Shown: in pieces, positions 35,381-46,994 of the stretch | Position numbering within the stretch: position 1 is the first letter of the stretch | How the letters are laid out: every line of letters starts with the position of its first letter | Assembly (NCBI GenBank): GCA_047967505.1 | Contig: CM106539.1 | From: Dipteris shenzhenensis | Taxonomy: Eukaryota > Polypodiophyta > Polypodiopsida > Gleicheniales | Length of the DNA stretch: 64,000 bases | Direction: 5' to 3' (one strand) | The notes under the pieces: generated by a model | What the model saw: the letters and a program-made list of their open reading frames with translations, nothing else | Told to the model about the DNA's origin: nothing | Databases searched by the model: none | Made by a program: the position numbers and the translations under genes

Positions 35381-36754
35381 CTAGCCGCCTCCTTTCTTGT
35401 AATACAGCCCGATCGTGTAATACATGATGACCAAGTTCATCAACAAGAATGCAGCAGCATAGAGCAGAGATGCAAATAACCACGGCCTCGACAGATACGT
35501 TTGCTTGAATTCCGCCTTCCATGCGTTCATCTTGTGCTGGCAATGCTTCAACAAGTCTCGTGCAACCTTATCATATTCTTCACTGCAGACACGCATCGTA
35601 TTGACGCACAGATTGTTCCACATCTCCGCTACCTCATCGTTGCTGCCAATATCCTGTGCAATCACGCCTTTCTCTACCAGTAGCTCCACATCCTCCGGCG
35701 TATCCACCAAGCTGTTCATAAATCGTAGATACGAGAGGACTTGGACTTTGTCCACGAGATGACTCTCGTAAGCTATCAGATTCCTAAATAGCCTCTCTGT
35801 GTCATCGCCCACTCTGATCTTGGGCACAGAAAGAATGGCCCTTTTGGCGTCGTACGTGACGGACGTCAGGTTCGCAGGTTCTATGGCCTTGAAGCTCACA
35901 CCGGAGTTTTGAAGTTCCACCGCTCGAGGAAAATGCGTCGGCTTCTCGATCAGTTTGACTTTGCCAGCAAAATTTTGGCCATGGGTAACTATGCCATACA
36001 GGCAATCTAGCAAGTGTTTCCGATCTCTTATATTGCGGGTGACAGAAGAGACGCTGTCGTCGGATAACACATAAAAAGGCAATACCTCGCAAGCTACCCT
36101 GTGTACCAAGAAGCTCAGAACTTCTTCCGCCATCGCATCCGATTCGCAGTCCTGGTCCATCCTGATTACCTTCAGGAGCAGAAACAGCGGGATTTGATTC
36201 TCCAAGAGAACGAAATCTTGCAAGATCGACTTTCGAAGTGGTCGGGGGAATCTGGTACAGAAGTAGTTATTGAAGCGCGACTTGTAATTGGGATCCGATG
36301 TGGATTGCAATACCTCCACTACGAAAGATGCATCTAACGATAATATGTATGCCAATTTCTCATCTAGCTTACAGGTCAGATCGGTGTCATACTCCTTTCG
36401 CACTTTTGCAATGACTTCCAAGATTTCCTCCGCGAGAGAAGAGAAGTCCCTGCTTGGAAATGTCTTGGCAACCTGCCTGGAAGCCATAATCTTGTGCTTC
36501 TCCATCTCTTTGGCAGCGACGGCCTTGTATCGCTCCGTCTCTTGGTTATTCGGAAAGGAGCTGTGATGAGGACCGAGATCGCAGTGGTAAGGCCCGATGG
36601 CAACGACCTGAGGGATGAAAGCTTCGTGCTTGAGGCCACGTAAAGGGCTGGAGGCCATGAAGATGGAGGGGGAGAGGAAGCAATCGGCCTTGGAGTCTTC
36701 AAGCTCGGTCTTGATGAAGACGACCCATTGACGATCATCTTTGGGGGCGTCCAT
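35381..36754 (-). CDS. UPF0481/DUF247 family protein
   Basis: A single intact open frame of 457 residues from ATG at 36754; the open frame extends a little further upstream, but only without an ATG. Family landmarks in order are IGPYH, a conserved central block ending FVLLENQIPLFLLLKV, AVELQNSGVSFKAI, LFRNLIAYE, and a C-terminal region with a Trp-containing helix. That region is followed by one hydrophobic segment (LFASLLYAAAFLLMNLVIMY) close to the end, typical of these plant proteins and suggesting a single C-terminal membrane anchor. Molecular function of most members is unknown; some grass members act in self-incompatibility, which cannot be inferred here. This is the only convincing ordinary host gene in the window. 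Confidence 0.92.
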   Translation of the reverse strand: MDAPKDDRQWVVFIKTELEDSKADCFLSPSIFMASSPLRGLKHEAFIPQVVAIGPYHCDLGPHHSSFPNNQETERYKAVAAKEMEKHKIMASRQVAKTFPSRDFSSLAEEILEVIAKVRKEYDTDLTCKLDEKLAYILSLDASFVVEVLQSTSDPNYKSRFNNYFCTRFPRPLRKSILQDFVLLENQIPLFLLLKVIRMDQDCESDAMAEEVLSFLVHRVACEVLPFYVLSDDSVSSVTRNIRDRKHLLDCLYGIVTHGQNFAGKVKLIEKPTHFPRAVELQNSGVSFKAIEPANLTSVTYDAKRAILSVPKIRVGDDTERLFRNLIAYESHLVDKVQVLSYLRFMNSLVDTPEDVELLVEKGVIAQDIGSNDEVAEMWNNLCVNTMRVCSEEYDKVARDLLKHCQHKMNAWKAEFKQTYLSRPWLFASLLYAAAFLLMNLVIMYYTIGLYYKKGGG

Positions 36755-37007
36755 TGAGAAGGCAGAGAACGTCAATCCGTGTGAAACAGGTAACCCAATC
36801 TGTTCAGATCTCTCTCTCTGTGCGCTGATCGCTTTCTATATATGTGTGTCCCATGTTCCCAGCTCGCACTGTTGTCGTCAAGGTACCACTCTCGTTCTGT
36901 CCCTCCTTTACTTAGAAGAAATGACTAATTCCCGGCACCAAGCTTGCAAGTTGCAACTTAGAAAATGGTGCACGCTTGTCGCGTGCGCTCTCCCTCTCTC
37001 TCTCACT

Positions 37008-37009
37008 CT

Positions 37010-37042
<33 letters not shown>
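37008..37042. repeat. (CT)n microsatellite upstream of the DUF247 gene
   Basis: An almost pure CTCTCT run about 260 bp upstream of the DUF247 start codon. Reads as GA repeats on the gene's sense strand, a common feature of plant core promoters or 5' leaders. Confidence 0.85.
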
Positions 37043-37045
<3 letters not shown>

Positions 37046-37049
37046 GGAA

Positions 37050-38440
37050 GCGAAGGATTAGTGGCAATCAAAGGATCACTAGTGGCAATCAGTACCACAC
37101 ATCTTTCAGAGGAAGGCGAAAGGCGAACGGCATCATTCCAGCGCCCACTGCCTTATCGAAAGAAAAGATGAGGAAAGAGAGGCTAGCAGCTTCACTCAAA
37201 AGCTGTCCCTTGAATGGAATCATGGCGGATCAAGCAGAATAAGGTTGGCGAAACGTATATTTTCACCGTTCACAAAGTCCCTTTCACAATAAGGTTAGAG
37301 AACCGTACATTTTCCACCGTCCACAGATTGTAGAGGTCAGTCCCAGCTGGGTGATTCGAGACCGATTTCAATGCTGAACACGTCGTATAAGGTAATGGCT
37401 GAGAAACGAGTTGGTCACCATTTGGTAGGGATAAGTCCTTAATCTCACCATCTACCACTTTCTTTTTTACTAATCTCATGAGAGGAACCCAGGAGATGAC
37501 TGGTTATTGGGCATCCTTGCCTTAAGTGACTGGTTATTGGGCATCCTTGCCTTAAGTGAGACAGTCAAAGGCCCCCAATTTCCACCCCCACATTTCCACC
37601 ATTCACAAAAAGGGCTACTGAAGCATTCCCAAAACAAGGGTGCATGTATGCACAAAAGCACTTGACTCCAACTTATGGGTTTTATGGGTCTTTAGACATT
37701 GTTGATTGTTTAGTAGGAAATAATAAAAAAGAAACGCTTTGAGGACTTCCAAGATCCATAGGCTTTGCCAAGGTTCTATAGTTATTTGCATGCTCTCACG
37801 CTGACTGCAAAACCACTGTCTTTTTTATTAAAAAACTATAATTTAAAACTTGAAGGTAAATCGGCCTTATTTTTCCTTGGAGGGGTTTTCGAATGATACC
37901 CGCAAAGTTTTGATGTCGACTTTCTGGGGTTTTTCTAGCTTTATTTTTATAAACAGATCTAATAGACGACAATCTCTTCACCGACAGACATAAAGCCCAT
38001 TTGGTTGGCATAAAGTCCTTTCAGAAGGAAAACACATTTTTTTAAACAGGCAAACCTGCTTTTCTAGCACACATCTTTCTTAATTGTATTTTTTTTTTCA
38101 AGCAATGGCTTCAACAATTAACAAGCAAATCGGATTTAGCGCCTTGCTCACAAATGAACACTCATTTCCTCGATGAGCGATGGGAAAGCTTGAAGTGACT
38201 TAAAGACTTATAGCTGGAGGAAGCAAAGGCAATCGTTCTAAGGAGACCCTCATTTGATTTATAGCCATGTTAGAGGTGGGTAAAAAGCACACACAAGCTA
38301 AAAGCTGAAAAGCCAACAGCGACATATAAGCTAAAATATGAAAAACCAATAGCCATCTGAAAGTAGAGGTGAAGAATTTTAGAAATTCCTAATAAAAATT
38401 CCTAAAAAACTAAGAATAATCACAAAACTCCCACGCAACT
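37050..38440. other. Intergenic; contains one 30-bp tandem duplication
   Basis: A perfect two-copy repeat of a 30-bp unit containing GGTTATTGGGCATCCTTGCC lies at about 37498-37557. No gene or RNA is supported in the rest. Confidence 0.55.
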
Positions 38441-38449
38441 CAATCCTAA

Positions 38450-38625
38450 AGCACTGTCTCTAAGAGAGCCAGTGCTAAGTTGACACCATGTCATAAAACC
38501 TAGCACCAAAGCCTAGTTTTTCCAAGAACAACAGAATAAAATCCCACCTGATGTGATCATATACTTTATCCAAGTTGAGACCAAGCAGAAGACAGCTGTG
38601 TCCCGACCTCCTGGCGTAGTTATAC
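38450..38625 (-). pseudogene. LINE reverse-transcriptase fragment (minus strand)
   Basis: Minus-strand translation gives LNLDKVYDHIRWDFI followed by a leucine-rich LEKLGFGARFMTW, matching the conserved DFxKAYDxVxWxFL and LxxxGFG motifs of plant L1-type LINE reverse transcriptase. Truncated on both sides and decayed. Confidence 0.65.
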
Positions 38626-38779
38626 TAGTTCTTAATAAACCCACATTGTTCCTTATCCACTTCTACATTGTTCTTTATCCACTGTCAAACTAGTACAGAG
38701 GTTTAGAATGTGAAGCAAAAGGGCTTTAGAGTATCTTACGGTGCTGTGTCACGAGAAAAAAGAGTTAGTTGATGCTTTG

Positions 38780-39350
38780 ATGCTAGTACTGTGTCTTTGC
38801 TTTGTAAGGCCTCTGGGTCATTCTGTAGTTGGGCGAAATCTTTTGGTATTAGGGTGGTAAAGGAGGACCCCCCAGAGTGGTTGAGTGCTTTGCCTATGCA
38901 ATGGATAAAGGAAGGAGATGTGGTGAGATACCTGGGAGCCCCTATTGGGGTTGGGATCTCAGTGAAGCAACGCTTCCTCTTGATCAAAGACAAAATTAAG
39001 GCTAAGTTAAGGCCTTGGTATGGCCTCAGCCTGGGTTGGAATGCCAGGCTTCTAATAGTAAAGCACATCATGTCTGCTTCGATTACTTATGTGGACATGA
39101 TTTGGATCTTCTACAAAACAGACTGAGATGAAGTGGACGCAGGAAGGAGGTTTTGGATTGCCAGATGACTTTTGCAAAAACATTTCCTTGGTAGGTAAGT
39201 GGCTCCTGCATATGCTCTCTAGTAATGCCCCATGGGTTGTGCTGGCCAGGTGGTTCATTGAACACGGGAGAGGAAGGAAGGTGGGCATTTGGAGAAGTCT
39301 ACAGTGGTATGAGAAATTATTCTTTGACTTTCCTCTTAGTTTGGCAGGTA
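38780..39350 (+). pseudogene. LINE reverse-transcriptase 3' part (plus strand)
   Basis: Plus-strand frames give DVVRYLGAPIGVGISVKQRF, then IKAKLRPWYGLSLGWNARLL, then IVKHIMSASITYVDMIW. After a stop at about 39123 comes GGFGLPDDFCKNISLVGKWL. This is the order seen near the C-terminus of plant LINE ORF2 proteins (YLGxPLG, KLxxWxxxxLSxxGR, GGLGxxDLxxxNxALLxKW). It lies opposite in orientation to the fragment at 38450-38625, implying an inversion or two insertions. It stops where the transposase fragment at 39409 begins. Confidence 0.7.
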
Positions 39351-39408
39351 CTGATATGTAATTACAAGCCTATAAAATCCTTCAATGGACGTCAATACAA
39401 AGCTTTAA

Positions 39409-39811
39409 TCATGGACATTCTTCATTTGTGCTGTCTCCTACTTCCTCCATGGCGAGCATTCTTAAAAATTCATGTATATGCAAAATACTTTGCTGTGGTA
39501 TTTTTATTTTTCCTTCTACCTCATATCCCATGTGCTTCTTTGATTTCCTTGCCCTTGAATGCCAAGACACTATGATTGCCTCCGTCGAAACTTGTGAGAC
39601 CGCTTCATCATTTAGGACCCACTCCTTCATTATACAATTAGTATACAATATGTTGTTATCCATATTCTCCTTCTTGCCCTTTGGCTCATACCATACCGCT
39701 GTAAATGTTGTAGCTCTCCCTTGATCATCTCTTTGCACATCAACTACTTTTGCAACCCAAAACTTCACATTCTCATATTCATCATCCGATGGCCGAACCA
39801 CAACAAAACAA
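39409..39811 (-). pseudogene. C-terminal part of the split outer DUF7869-type transposase
   Basis: 130 codons ending at TGA 39409-39411 (VRPSDDEYENVKFWVAKVVD ... STNEECP). They align end to end with the last ~130 residues of the inner transposase (56160-56563, ending SANEECP). The sequence upstream of VRPSDDE stops at the TTGA duplication that flanks the 17.5-kb element; the rest of this gene continues, same strand, at 57343. So this is one half of a gene split by insertion. Similarity ends at or just after the stop codon, at about 39405. Confidence 0.88.
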
Positions 39812-39815
39812 TTGA
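39812..39815. other. Left target-site duplication TTGA
   Basis: TTGA precedes the left terminal repeat and recurs at 57339-57342 after the right one. Removing the element and one TTGA restores a continuous transposase reading region, CAA-TTGA-CC. Because the terminal repeat can be extended by one A, a 2-bp TG duplication is the alternative reading. Confidence 0.75.
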
Positions 39816-39841
39816 AACACTTATTTCATTAATTTTGGACT
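39816..39841 (+). repeat. Left terminal inverted repeat (26 bp)
   Basis: Starts AACACTTATTTC and ends TTTTGGACT; identical to the reverse complement of 57313-57338. A second TTTTGGACTA follows at 39873-39882. Confidence 0.92.
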
Positions 39842-40433
39842 TGTCAATGTACAAATTCATTTTTACATATACTTTTGGACTAGTTTTCAGATAAAATTTA
39901 AGAAAAACCCAATCTTCAAAGCACATATAAAAACATAAAAACAAGCATTTTTTTATATATTTTTTAAGGACATGAAACTAAAATTATAAAATTTAACACA
40001 ATCTAGATAAGTTACATGAAAAAATAAGATTAGGTTGTTGTAAACTCTCTTAATATTTAATGGTGTTAATAAACACCTTCAAAAGTTAAGCCTGAGATAA
40101 GTTACACAAAAAAGAGTGGTCCATTAATTGTAAACTCACTTTATATTTATAATAGTGTTTAGGAAACACTTTCAAAAGTTACAAGTGGAAGTAGCAAACT
40201 CTCACAATATTTATAATTTAGGTGTTTAAAAACACCAAAAGTTACAATAAGACTCTCATTGGAAGGCAAATTACACCAAAAGTTACAATAAGACTCTCAG
40301 TGGAAGGCAAATTTATTTTCAAGACTACAGCCATTCAATTTGATGAATTTTCTATTTTCAAGTCCTTAGCCTAAATTCAACCCATTCAAGAGCTGAGCTC
40401 ATCTTCAAGGACTCATGTTTCTTTCTACATGTT

Positions 40434-43400
40434 TTACAACTGAATAGAGTCTGATGAGTTCTCTTGAGGCTGTGATTCTCTAAGAGTACATTGAGTCTCT
40501 ACTTGTGTGGATGGTGTACATTGAGATTCTACTTCTGGTGCAATCGGGATAGACTTAATCTCTTCCTCCTTTACAAGATGTGATGTTGTAGATGCACATT
40601 GAGTCTCCACTTCTTGTGTAGGAAGAATGCATTGAGTCTCTAATTCAAGTGGTTCTTCATTGAGTCCATCATGTTGTTTCCCAATGATAGCAGTTAGATA
40701 GTGAACAGTCTTAGCCACAAAATCTTGTAGCTCGAGCTTGGTATATGCTTCTATGGAGACATGTTCAAAAATGTCATTGAGATACAACATGAAGTTGTAC
40801 GCAATTCTCCACCCACTACTAAACATGTCCTTTTGGTCCACTGCGAGGCGTGTCTGGAAATTTGGTTGGTCTTGATGCTCCCTGATTTTCATAATCGCAG
40901 AAACTAACTTGTTTGCAGACCTGTCCATCATGACATATGACAAAGTAAATTTGTGTAGTAAATAGTAACTTGATGCATGTTCATAATGATATGATAAAAG
41001 AACACTTACTTGAACACCCCGTGAAAGCCTGTAATTGAGTTGACAAACCAACAATGGTTGTCATCAAGGTCCCATACTATAAGGCTCCAATGTGAACTAC
41101 ATCACCAATAAAGAGCGATAAGATTTATCACAATATTAAGTATTAATTGACACAATATTGTAAATAAGAGAGTAAAAGAAAGATTGACACCATACTTACT
41201 TCTCATAGTATGGCATAAAGACAAGTAGTATGCCATCCAAGTCTAAAGGTTGTAGAATTGAACAAACATCATCTACTGTCTTCTTGGTATCACTAAGTAC
41301 AGCTGAAAGAAGAGAATCGAGCATACAGACGCGATTCTGTACTGATCTAGGAAAATGAGATATAACCGTACTGCAGCAATAAATAAACAAATGTTAGAAG
41401 CAGATTGAATCAAATGATTGAAGTATCAAGTCAAGAGATGTTCATATCAAACCTGAGGATGGCCATCATGACTTTGTCATTAGCCTCTTTCAAAGGGTCG
41501 GAGAGGATTGTAACTTCCTCGCTACCAAAAGTCAAAACACGAGGTTGCTTGCTAATGATGACCTTAACCTCAGAAGAGCTCCCCATTTCGTCCAATACAG
41601 CGGTTACATCAGGACAACTTATGGGCGTAGCAACCAATGTTTCCTCTGGATGCTCCACCACGTTATCAATAAATGCCTTAATGATAGATGACATAAATGC
41701 CTGCAGATGCAAGTCTGTATATGTGGACAATGAGGTTTCACCGCCTCTCAAATCAAAAATTTGAGCAAGGAGCAAGAAGCAGTTATATCCAACTCTCCAC
41801 CCACAACTGTGGTCATCATTCTGCTTCGCTGCAGGGCATGTTACATACTCTATTTGATCTTCCAAGTCACCCTCCATTTGCATAAGTGCATCTATAGCAC
41901 TTACCAACTTTCGAGCAGATCTACACATCAAAATAGAAAACATAAATGAATGTGTGTATTGCATAGGATGCATCTCATTGACATAATTATGACACAAGTA
42001 GGTTATACTTACTCTGACACACTGCCATGGATAGATGCTATTGAATTGACAAAGAAGCATTGCTTGGCTAAGATGTCCACAATTACCAAGCTCCAATGCA
42101 AGCTGCATTATCAATTAAGAATAATTATTATTCGATATAATCCTCCACAATGTAAGAGATAAGCTAGGTAGGGATTGATACTCACTCTTCGTGATATGCG
42201 GTAAAGATAACTCGCGCCGCAGTCAAATCAATAGGTTGCAACCACTTAAAAATGTCATCTATGGTCTTCTCCTTATTGCTAAGTACACTAGAAACAAGAG
42301 GATCGACCATATATGCACATCTTTGTATATATAGCGGAAGCTGTTGTAAAACCATACTGCAATAAAAAGAAAAGAATATTAGTTCATTTGATCCAATGGA
42401 AATACAAAAGCATAAAGTCAGTAAAAAGTTTGTGTCAAACCTGAGGATGGCTATTATAACCTTGTCATTGACCTCTTTCTTGAAGTTTATGAGGATTGAA
42501 ATATCCTCTTCATCGAATATAAAAGTAAGAGGTTGTTCTCGAACTTGAAACCTAACTTGAAATGACTTCTCCATTTGCTGCAATGTATGATTATTTTCTA
42601 GAGTCATCCGATGGATAGCCAGAGCAGCTTTGCTTTCTTGAGATGAGCTTTCATGATTCTCTGCTCCAACTATGTCCTCCTCATCCTCCTCCTCTCCCTT
42701 CTCCTATAAAAGGATAAAATAATTATGAGATTCAAAATTTTAAATTAATTATAAATTTAAAAAGACCTTTAAATGAATAAAGAAAATTAAACATAAGTCT
42801 TCATACCTCTACATATCTTCGTGGTCTTTTTATGTAACCTTCAGAGGCAAGGTCAGTGTCATATCCATCTTCCTCTGCTTCCTTGCTATTGCTGGTATCC
42901 TCACTATTATATCCAGAGCTTTGATCATTTTCATCATCTTTCTTGCTCTCATCGTACATGATCTGCTCTATGTCATCCTCTTCATGTGAGATCGGACCTT
43001 TCTTATCAAACTTTATTGTGAGAGAAGCCACGGTATCAAGGTATTCCAAGCAAGCAGGGCTCTCAATAATATTTACATTGTGTCCTTTTCTGATAAGAGC
43101 TTCGAACAGATGTCCCATTCGGCACAATGTGACTTCCCATCCAGGCGGTAGCAAAAATTCCATCATACTAATTAAAAGATCAGCACTTTTTGCTGGCCTT
43201 TCATAGTGATTTGCATTGCGATGGAGGGGACTTGGAGCTTCATGCTCTTCCAGCAGTAGTTGCAATCTCTTTGCATTCCCTCTTATATTGTTTTGTAAGG
43301 AGTGATCATTATAAGGGCTCTTCATGCACAAGAAAAAGGTTTCCAGACTCTGTATCTTGAGACCGCATTCTCTCTTGTCCCTTTTTCTTGAGTATATCCC

Positions 43401-46193
43401 ATTGTAAATCTTGAGCTCATTGCCATATTGTTTTTCTAGGGTAGCAGACATTTGTTCCTTGTCATCTTTATCAGCAAATATGACTATATTATATTGTCCC
43501 ACTCTACCAATGGTGGTATGTAATATTCTGTCAAGGAGTGGACGGATGTCATCCGCTGATATTTCATAGACAAAGAAAAGCTGAGGTCTCTCCCAAGCAG
43601 TGTCGTCGGACAAAAAATCACTCAATGAAACTCCCTTGCACTCAACACTCTTTCCAGACTCTGAAATGATTTCATGTATGAAATAAAAGCCCTTGTTCAA
43701 AGTCTTTTCTTTTCTGAGAGTGTGGTTATTGATGACTTTTTGTGCATATGCATACACATTTTCCGGAATGTCATTTCTCATAGAGGGAGTAATTTTAGAT
43801 CCATCATCTTCTACCTTCACCCATTTATGCGCCCAAGCCTTCTGTTTAGCTGACGGTAAAGCTGATGCCATCTGCCTCACAATGTTATGATCAATTTTAC
43901 ATTGGCTGATTGGAATATTTTTTTCTCCCAATAAATATTCAATTGCACTCTTTACTGCATCACGCTTCACCTGTTGGATGATGTTATCTTCCATGCAATG
44001 ATCTTTATCCTTTTTGCCAAAAAACCATTCTTTTGACATTAATTTCTCTGCAGCAAGACTTGCGTATTTATCTGGTAGGTTTCTTAAAGGCCTCCACATC
44101 CGAGCTGTCATCTCTTTTTTCTCAATCTTCTTTGCCTTCTCTTTAATCAATGATGGAGCCTCATATGTAACATCTCCTTTCTCACATGCAAGACACACGT
44201 CTTTGATCTGATGAAAAACTTCATCACTACGGAAAAGTATGCTTGTGTAGTCTTGATACCTATCCCTTACTGTCTTGAAGCTTGTAATCACCTCAGCTCT
44301 TTCCTGCTTTCCCCTTGGTACAATGGCACTCAAGCATGTGTAGAAGTCAACAAGATTATCCGCTTCCACTTTAGTTGCAGTTCTTTTGAGAGTGGTCAAA
44401 GGAGAATTAAAAGTTTTCCATATGGTCCTAGCTTTGAGCAACATCTCTGAAGTGGAGGTGATTTTTCGTAGTGCATAAATGTCATGATTAAGTCTTTCCG
44501 ACTCAATCAAATATTTCTTCTCGTTCTTGAAGATACAGATGCATGCAGAATAGTAGTGAAATTGAGGCACACTCGCGAAAGTTTGATAAGTAATTTCTCC
44601 TTTCTTGTATGCATCTCTAGAGCGCTCATTACAAGCATAGGCATAGTGCTGACCATCTATTGCCTCAAATGTACAATGAGCTAAGAAATTTCTCTTGGCA
44701 TCCCTTATATGTCGTTCTGGATCATTCACTGAACTCTGTCCTTCTTGAAGTGAGGGAACTTGTTTTCCGAGGAACTTAGTGAATTGCATCTCAAAATCTA
44801 TAGGCTGAGAGAAATTGATGGATTGACTATAATCTCCCATGACTGGCCAAAATGTTCTTGGACGGAGTACCAAATTAGAAACAACTGGTTTTTTTCCATC
44901 AATCAAAGCCTGAAAAATCTTTTCAGCATAGGCTGTATCTAAGGTCCTGCTGTTGGTGAAGACACTTGCTTTGACCACTGATGAAGCATGTATAACTTGA
45001 GTCTTCTGGCCCCATATATATCCTGGATCCTCATCTGTCACAGCCTCATTCAAGCGAAGATTTAGGTTCTTCATTGATAACATTTTTGCTTCTAGATCTG
45101 ACTCCATTTCAAGACCCTCCGCATCCTCTTCATGTTCTTCCTCTTCTCTTCTTTGCCCTTTCTTTGTATATGAACGACCTCTTTTTCCAGTTATAGGACT
45201 TGGAACTGTAGCTCGTGAAGTACTTGCCTTTTGCATTTGACGTCGAGGTTTATTTTTTAGGGGCTCAATGTGAACTGCTTTAGATCGCCCTACTTCTTCT
45301 TCTATTGCCTCAACTTCAGGTATACTTAAGGGCTTCACTTGTTCTGTTATTCCATCAACTTCATGAGTTACACCATCTAAGTGAGTAATACCATGAACAA
45401 GAGATGTGTGTGCATGTCCTGTCTTATCTGATGCATGTCGTGTCTCACTCAATTCAATTTCTGTCTGAGATGCATGTGCATGTCCGGTCTCCACCAATTC
45501 AATTCCTGTCTCAGATGTAGATCCCTTGTAAGCATCCACGTGTACAAGACCCTCATCCATTGCTACAATGTGTTCTGTCTCATCCACTCCACTTCCTCTC
45601 TCATTTGTATTACCATGAACCAAATCTACATGGCGTGTCTCATCACTTCCTTTCTCATGTGTGGATTCTTGCACCTTAGGTCCCTCCAATGAAGTTGAAC
45701 CTTGTTGGATGACACCCTGAAAGTATTCAAGGATAATCTTTGACTGCATTTTTCTTGCTTCCTCAATGGGAAATTCCTCCCACACATGTTGAAGGATCTC
45801 CAATGCAGGAACCAATTCAGGAAATCTAGGTGCTTTTGGCGGCGGCATCACAAAGTGCATTGCATCTTTCTTAGAAAGAAGAAACGATCTGTTGCTCATT
45901 CTTGACTTTGTGTAAATCATCATTGTAGTGCTGTCTTTTTCAATTTTTATTCCTACTAAGGTGCCCCCTTGAATCAAATTGCTCTTGGAGAAAGATACAT
46001 TTGATGCGCACTCATCTTTCTCCAACTCTCTCTTTGTCATCACTAGAATGAGATTTCCTTTACTTAAGACCAAGAACCATGCTTTCTTTGTTGTGTCAAC
46101 AACTGTCCAGTTTGTGAAGTCCTTTGGGGCATAAATTCTTCCATTGTATTTCAGTGACATACCATTGACAAATGCTGTAGCCTCAAGATCCAT
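40434..46193 (-). CDS. Transposon-borne giant protein with tandem Ulp1-like cysteine-protease domains
   Basis: Predicted exons about 46193-42807, 42703-42441, 42356-42186, 42102-42013, 41920-41453, 41370-41200, 41097-41011 and 40920-40434, all GT...AG with consistent phase, giving about 1,707 residues. Residues 1-1129 are one uninterrupted exon with an acidic end. Residues 995-1055 (HYERPAKSADLL, LLPPGWEVTLCRMGHLFEAL, NIIESPACLEYL) resemble the C-terminal half of an N4/N6 DNA methylase, but without an intact FxGxG motif. Domain 1 has HWSLVIVD (about H1276), VNSI with Asn 17 residues later, and QNDDHSCGW (about C1343). Domain 2 has HWSLIVWD, the same Asn, and QKDMFSSGW, with Ser for Cys (about 1581). 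Yeast Ulp1 has the same His-17-Asp and Gln-x5-Cys spacing. The ATG is the first in the open frame; a 5' exon is possible because ACAG lies just upstream. Confidence 0.8.
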
Positions 46194-46325
46194 CCTGTAT
46201 TCAAGCACAACACAAATTTTAAGTACTTTGACAAACTACAATTACTTTGAAAAATCAAAAGTACAATGAGTCCCATTAATACACCTCCAGTTTGTATTCT
46301 TCCCAATCATATAAGTATCAATTTC

Positions 46326-46465
46326 ATGCTTTGGGAATAGCCTAAAAGGCTTTACAAGGCTTAGAGCATAAATGCTTTGGGAATAGCCTAAAAGGCTTTA
46401 CAAGGCTTAGAGCATAAATGCTTTGGGAATAGCCTAAAAGGCTTTACAAGGCTTAGAGCATAAAT
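46326..46465. repeat. 46-bp unit, three tandem copies
   Basis: The unit TGCTTTGGGAATAGCCTAAA... ending GCTTAGAGCATAAA repeats three times almost perfectly, about 130 bp upstream of the protease-gene start, in its presumed promoter or leader. Confidence 0.9.
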
Positions 46466-46946
46466 GTGAAAAAAAATAAGGATTTACAATGATCTCTGAA
46501 TACAAATTTGAAGTTTGTCATATATAAGTACAAAATGCTCTGTCAACTCCCGCAACTGATATAAGTGTAAAATGCTCTGTCAACTTCCACAACTGTAATC
46601 TGTCATGTCCACTGATACAACTTTCAATCATCTTGAAAGTTTAAAAACCTTAATCGTTGCTTAAATGGTAGGGTTGTTGTGTCTGTGAAACCGAATGTGA
46701 ATGTGAACGAATGGACTGACTCCGATTAGGAACTAGTCGGGAAATTTTGAGCATGGCTTTGATTGGTTTTTTTGGAGTTCTCTCCTCTAAGGACAAACTA
46801 ATCTATGCTAATCTAGACTACACCAACCGTCGAAGCGAAGAAAAGCAAGAAATAATTTCTTTTCCATTGTTCTTTTTAATATCCTTAGGTTGCGAATTAA
46901 AAGCAAAAAATAATCTTTCCATTATTCTTTTTAATACACTAAGGTT

Positions 46947-46994
46947 GTGAGTTTAAAAAAGATAAAATTTATATTTTATCTTTTTTAAACTCAC
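46947..46994. repeat. Perfect inverted repeat with 22-bp arms, AT-rich
   Basis: GTGAGTTTAAAAAAGATAAA and onward to 46968 pairs exactly with 46973-46994 around a 4-base centre. The arm word AAAAAAGATAAAATTTATATT occurs twice more, at about 47242 and 47409, next to the pyrimidine-rich blocks. Confidence 0.85.

Noticed and set aside
35019-35543. A second minus-strand gene overlapping the end of the DUF247 gene
   Set aside because: It is a different frame of the DUF247 3' end and downstream DNA, with no homology seen.
40434-42607. Three separate small Ulp1-like genes
   Set aside because: Splice motifs and matching phases join them, and the long upstream exon, into one gene with two, not three, protease domains.
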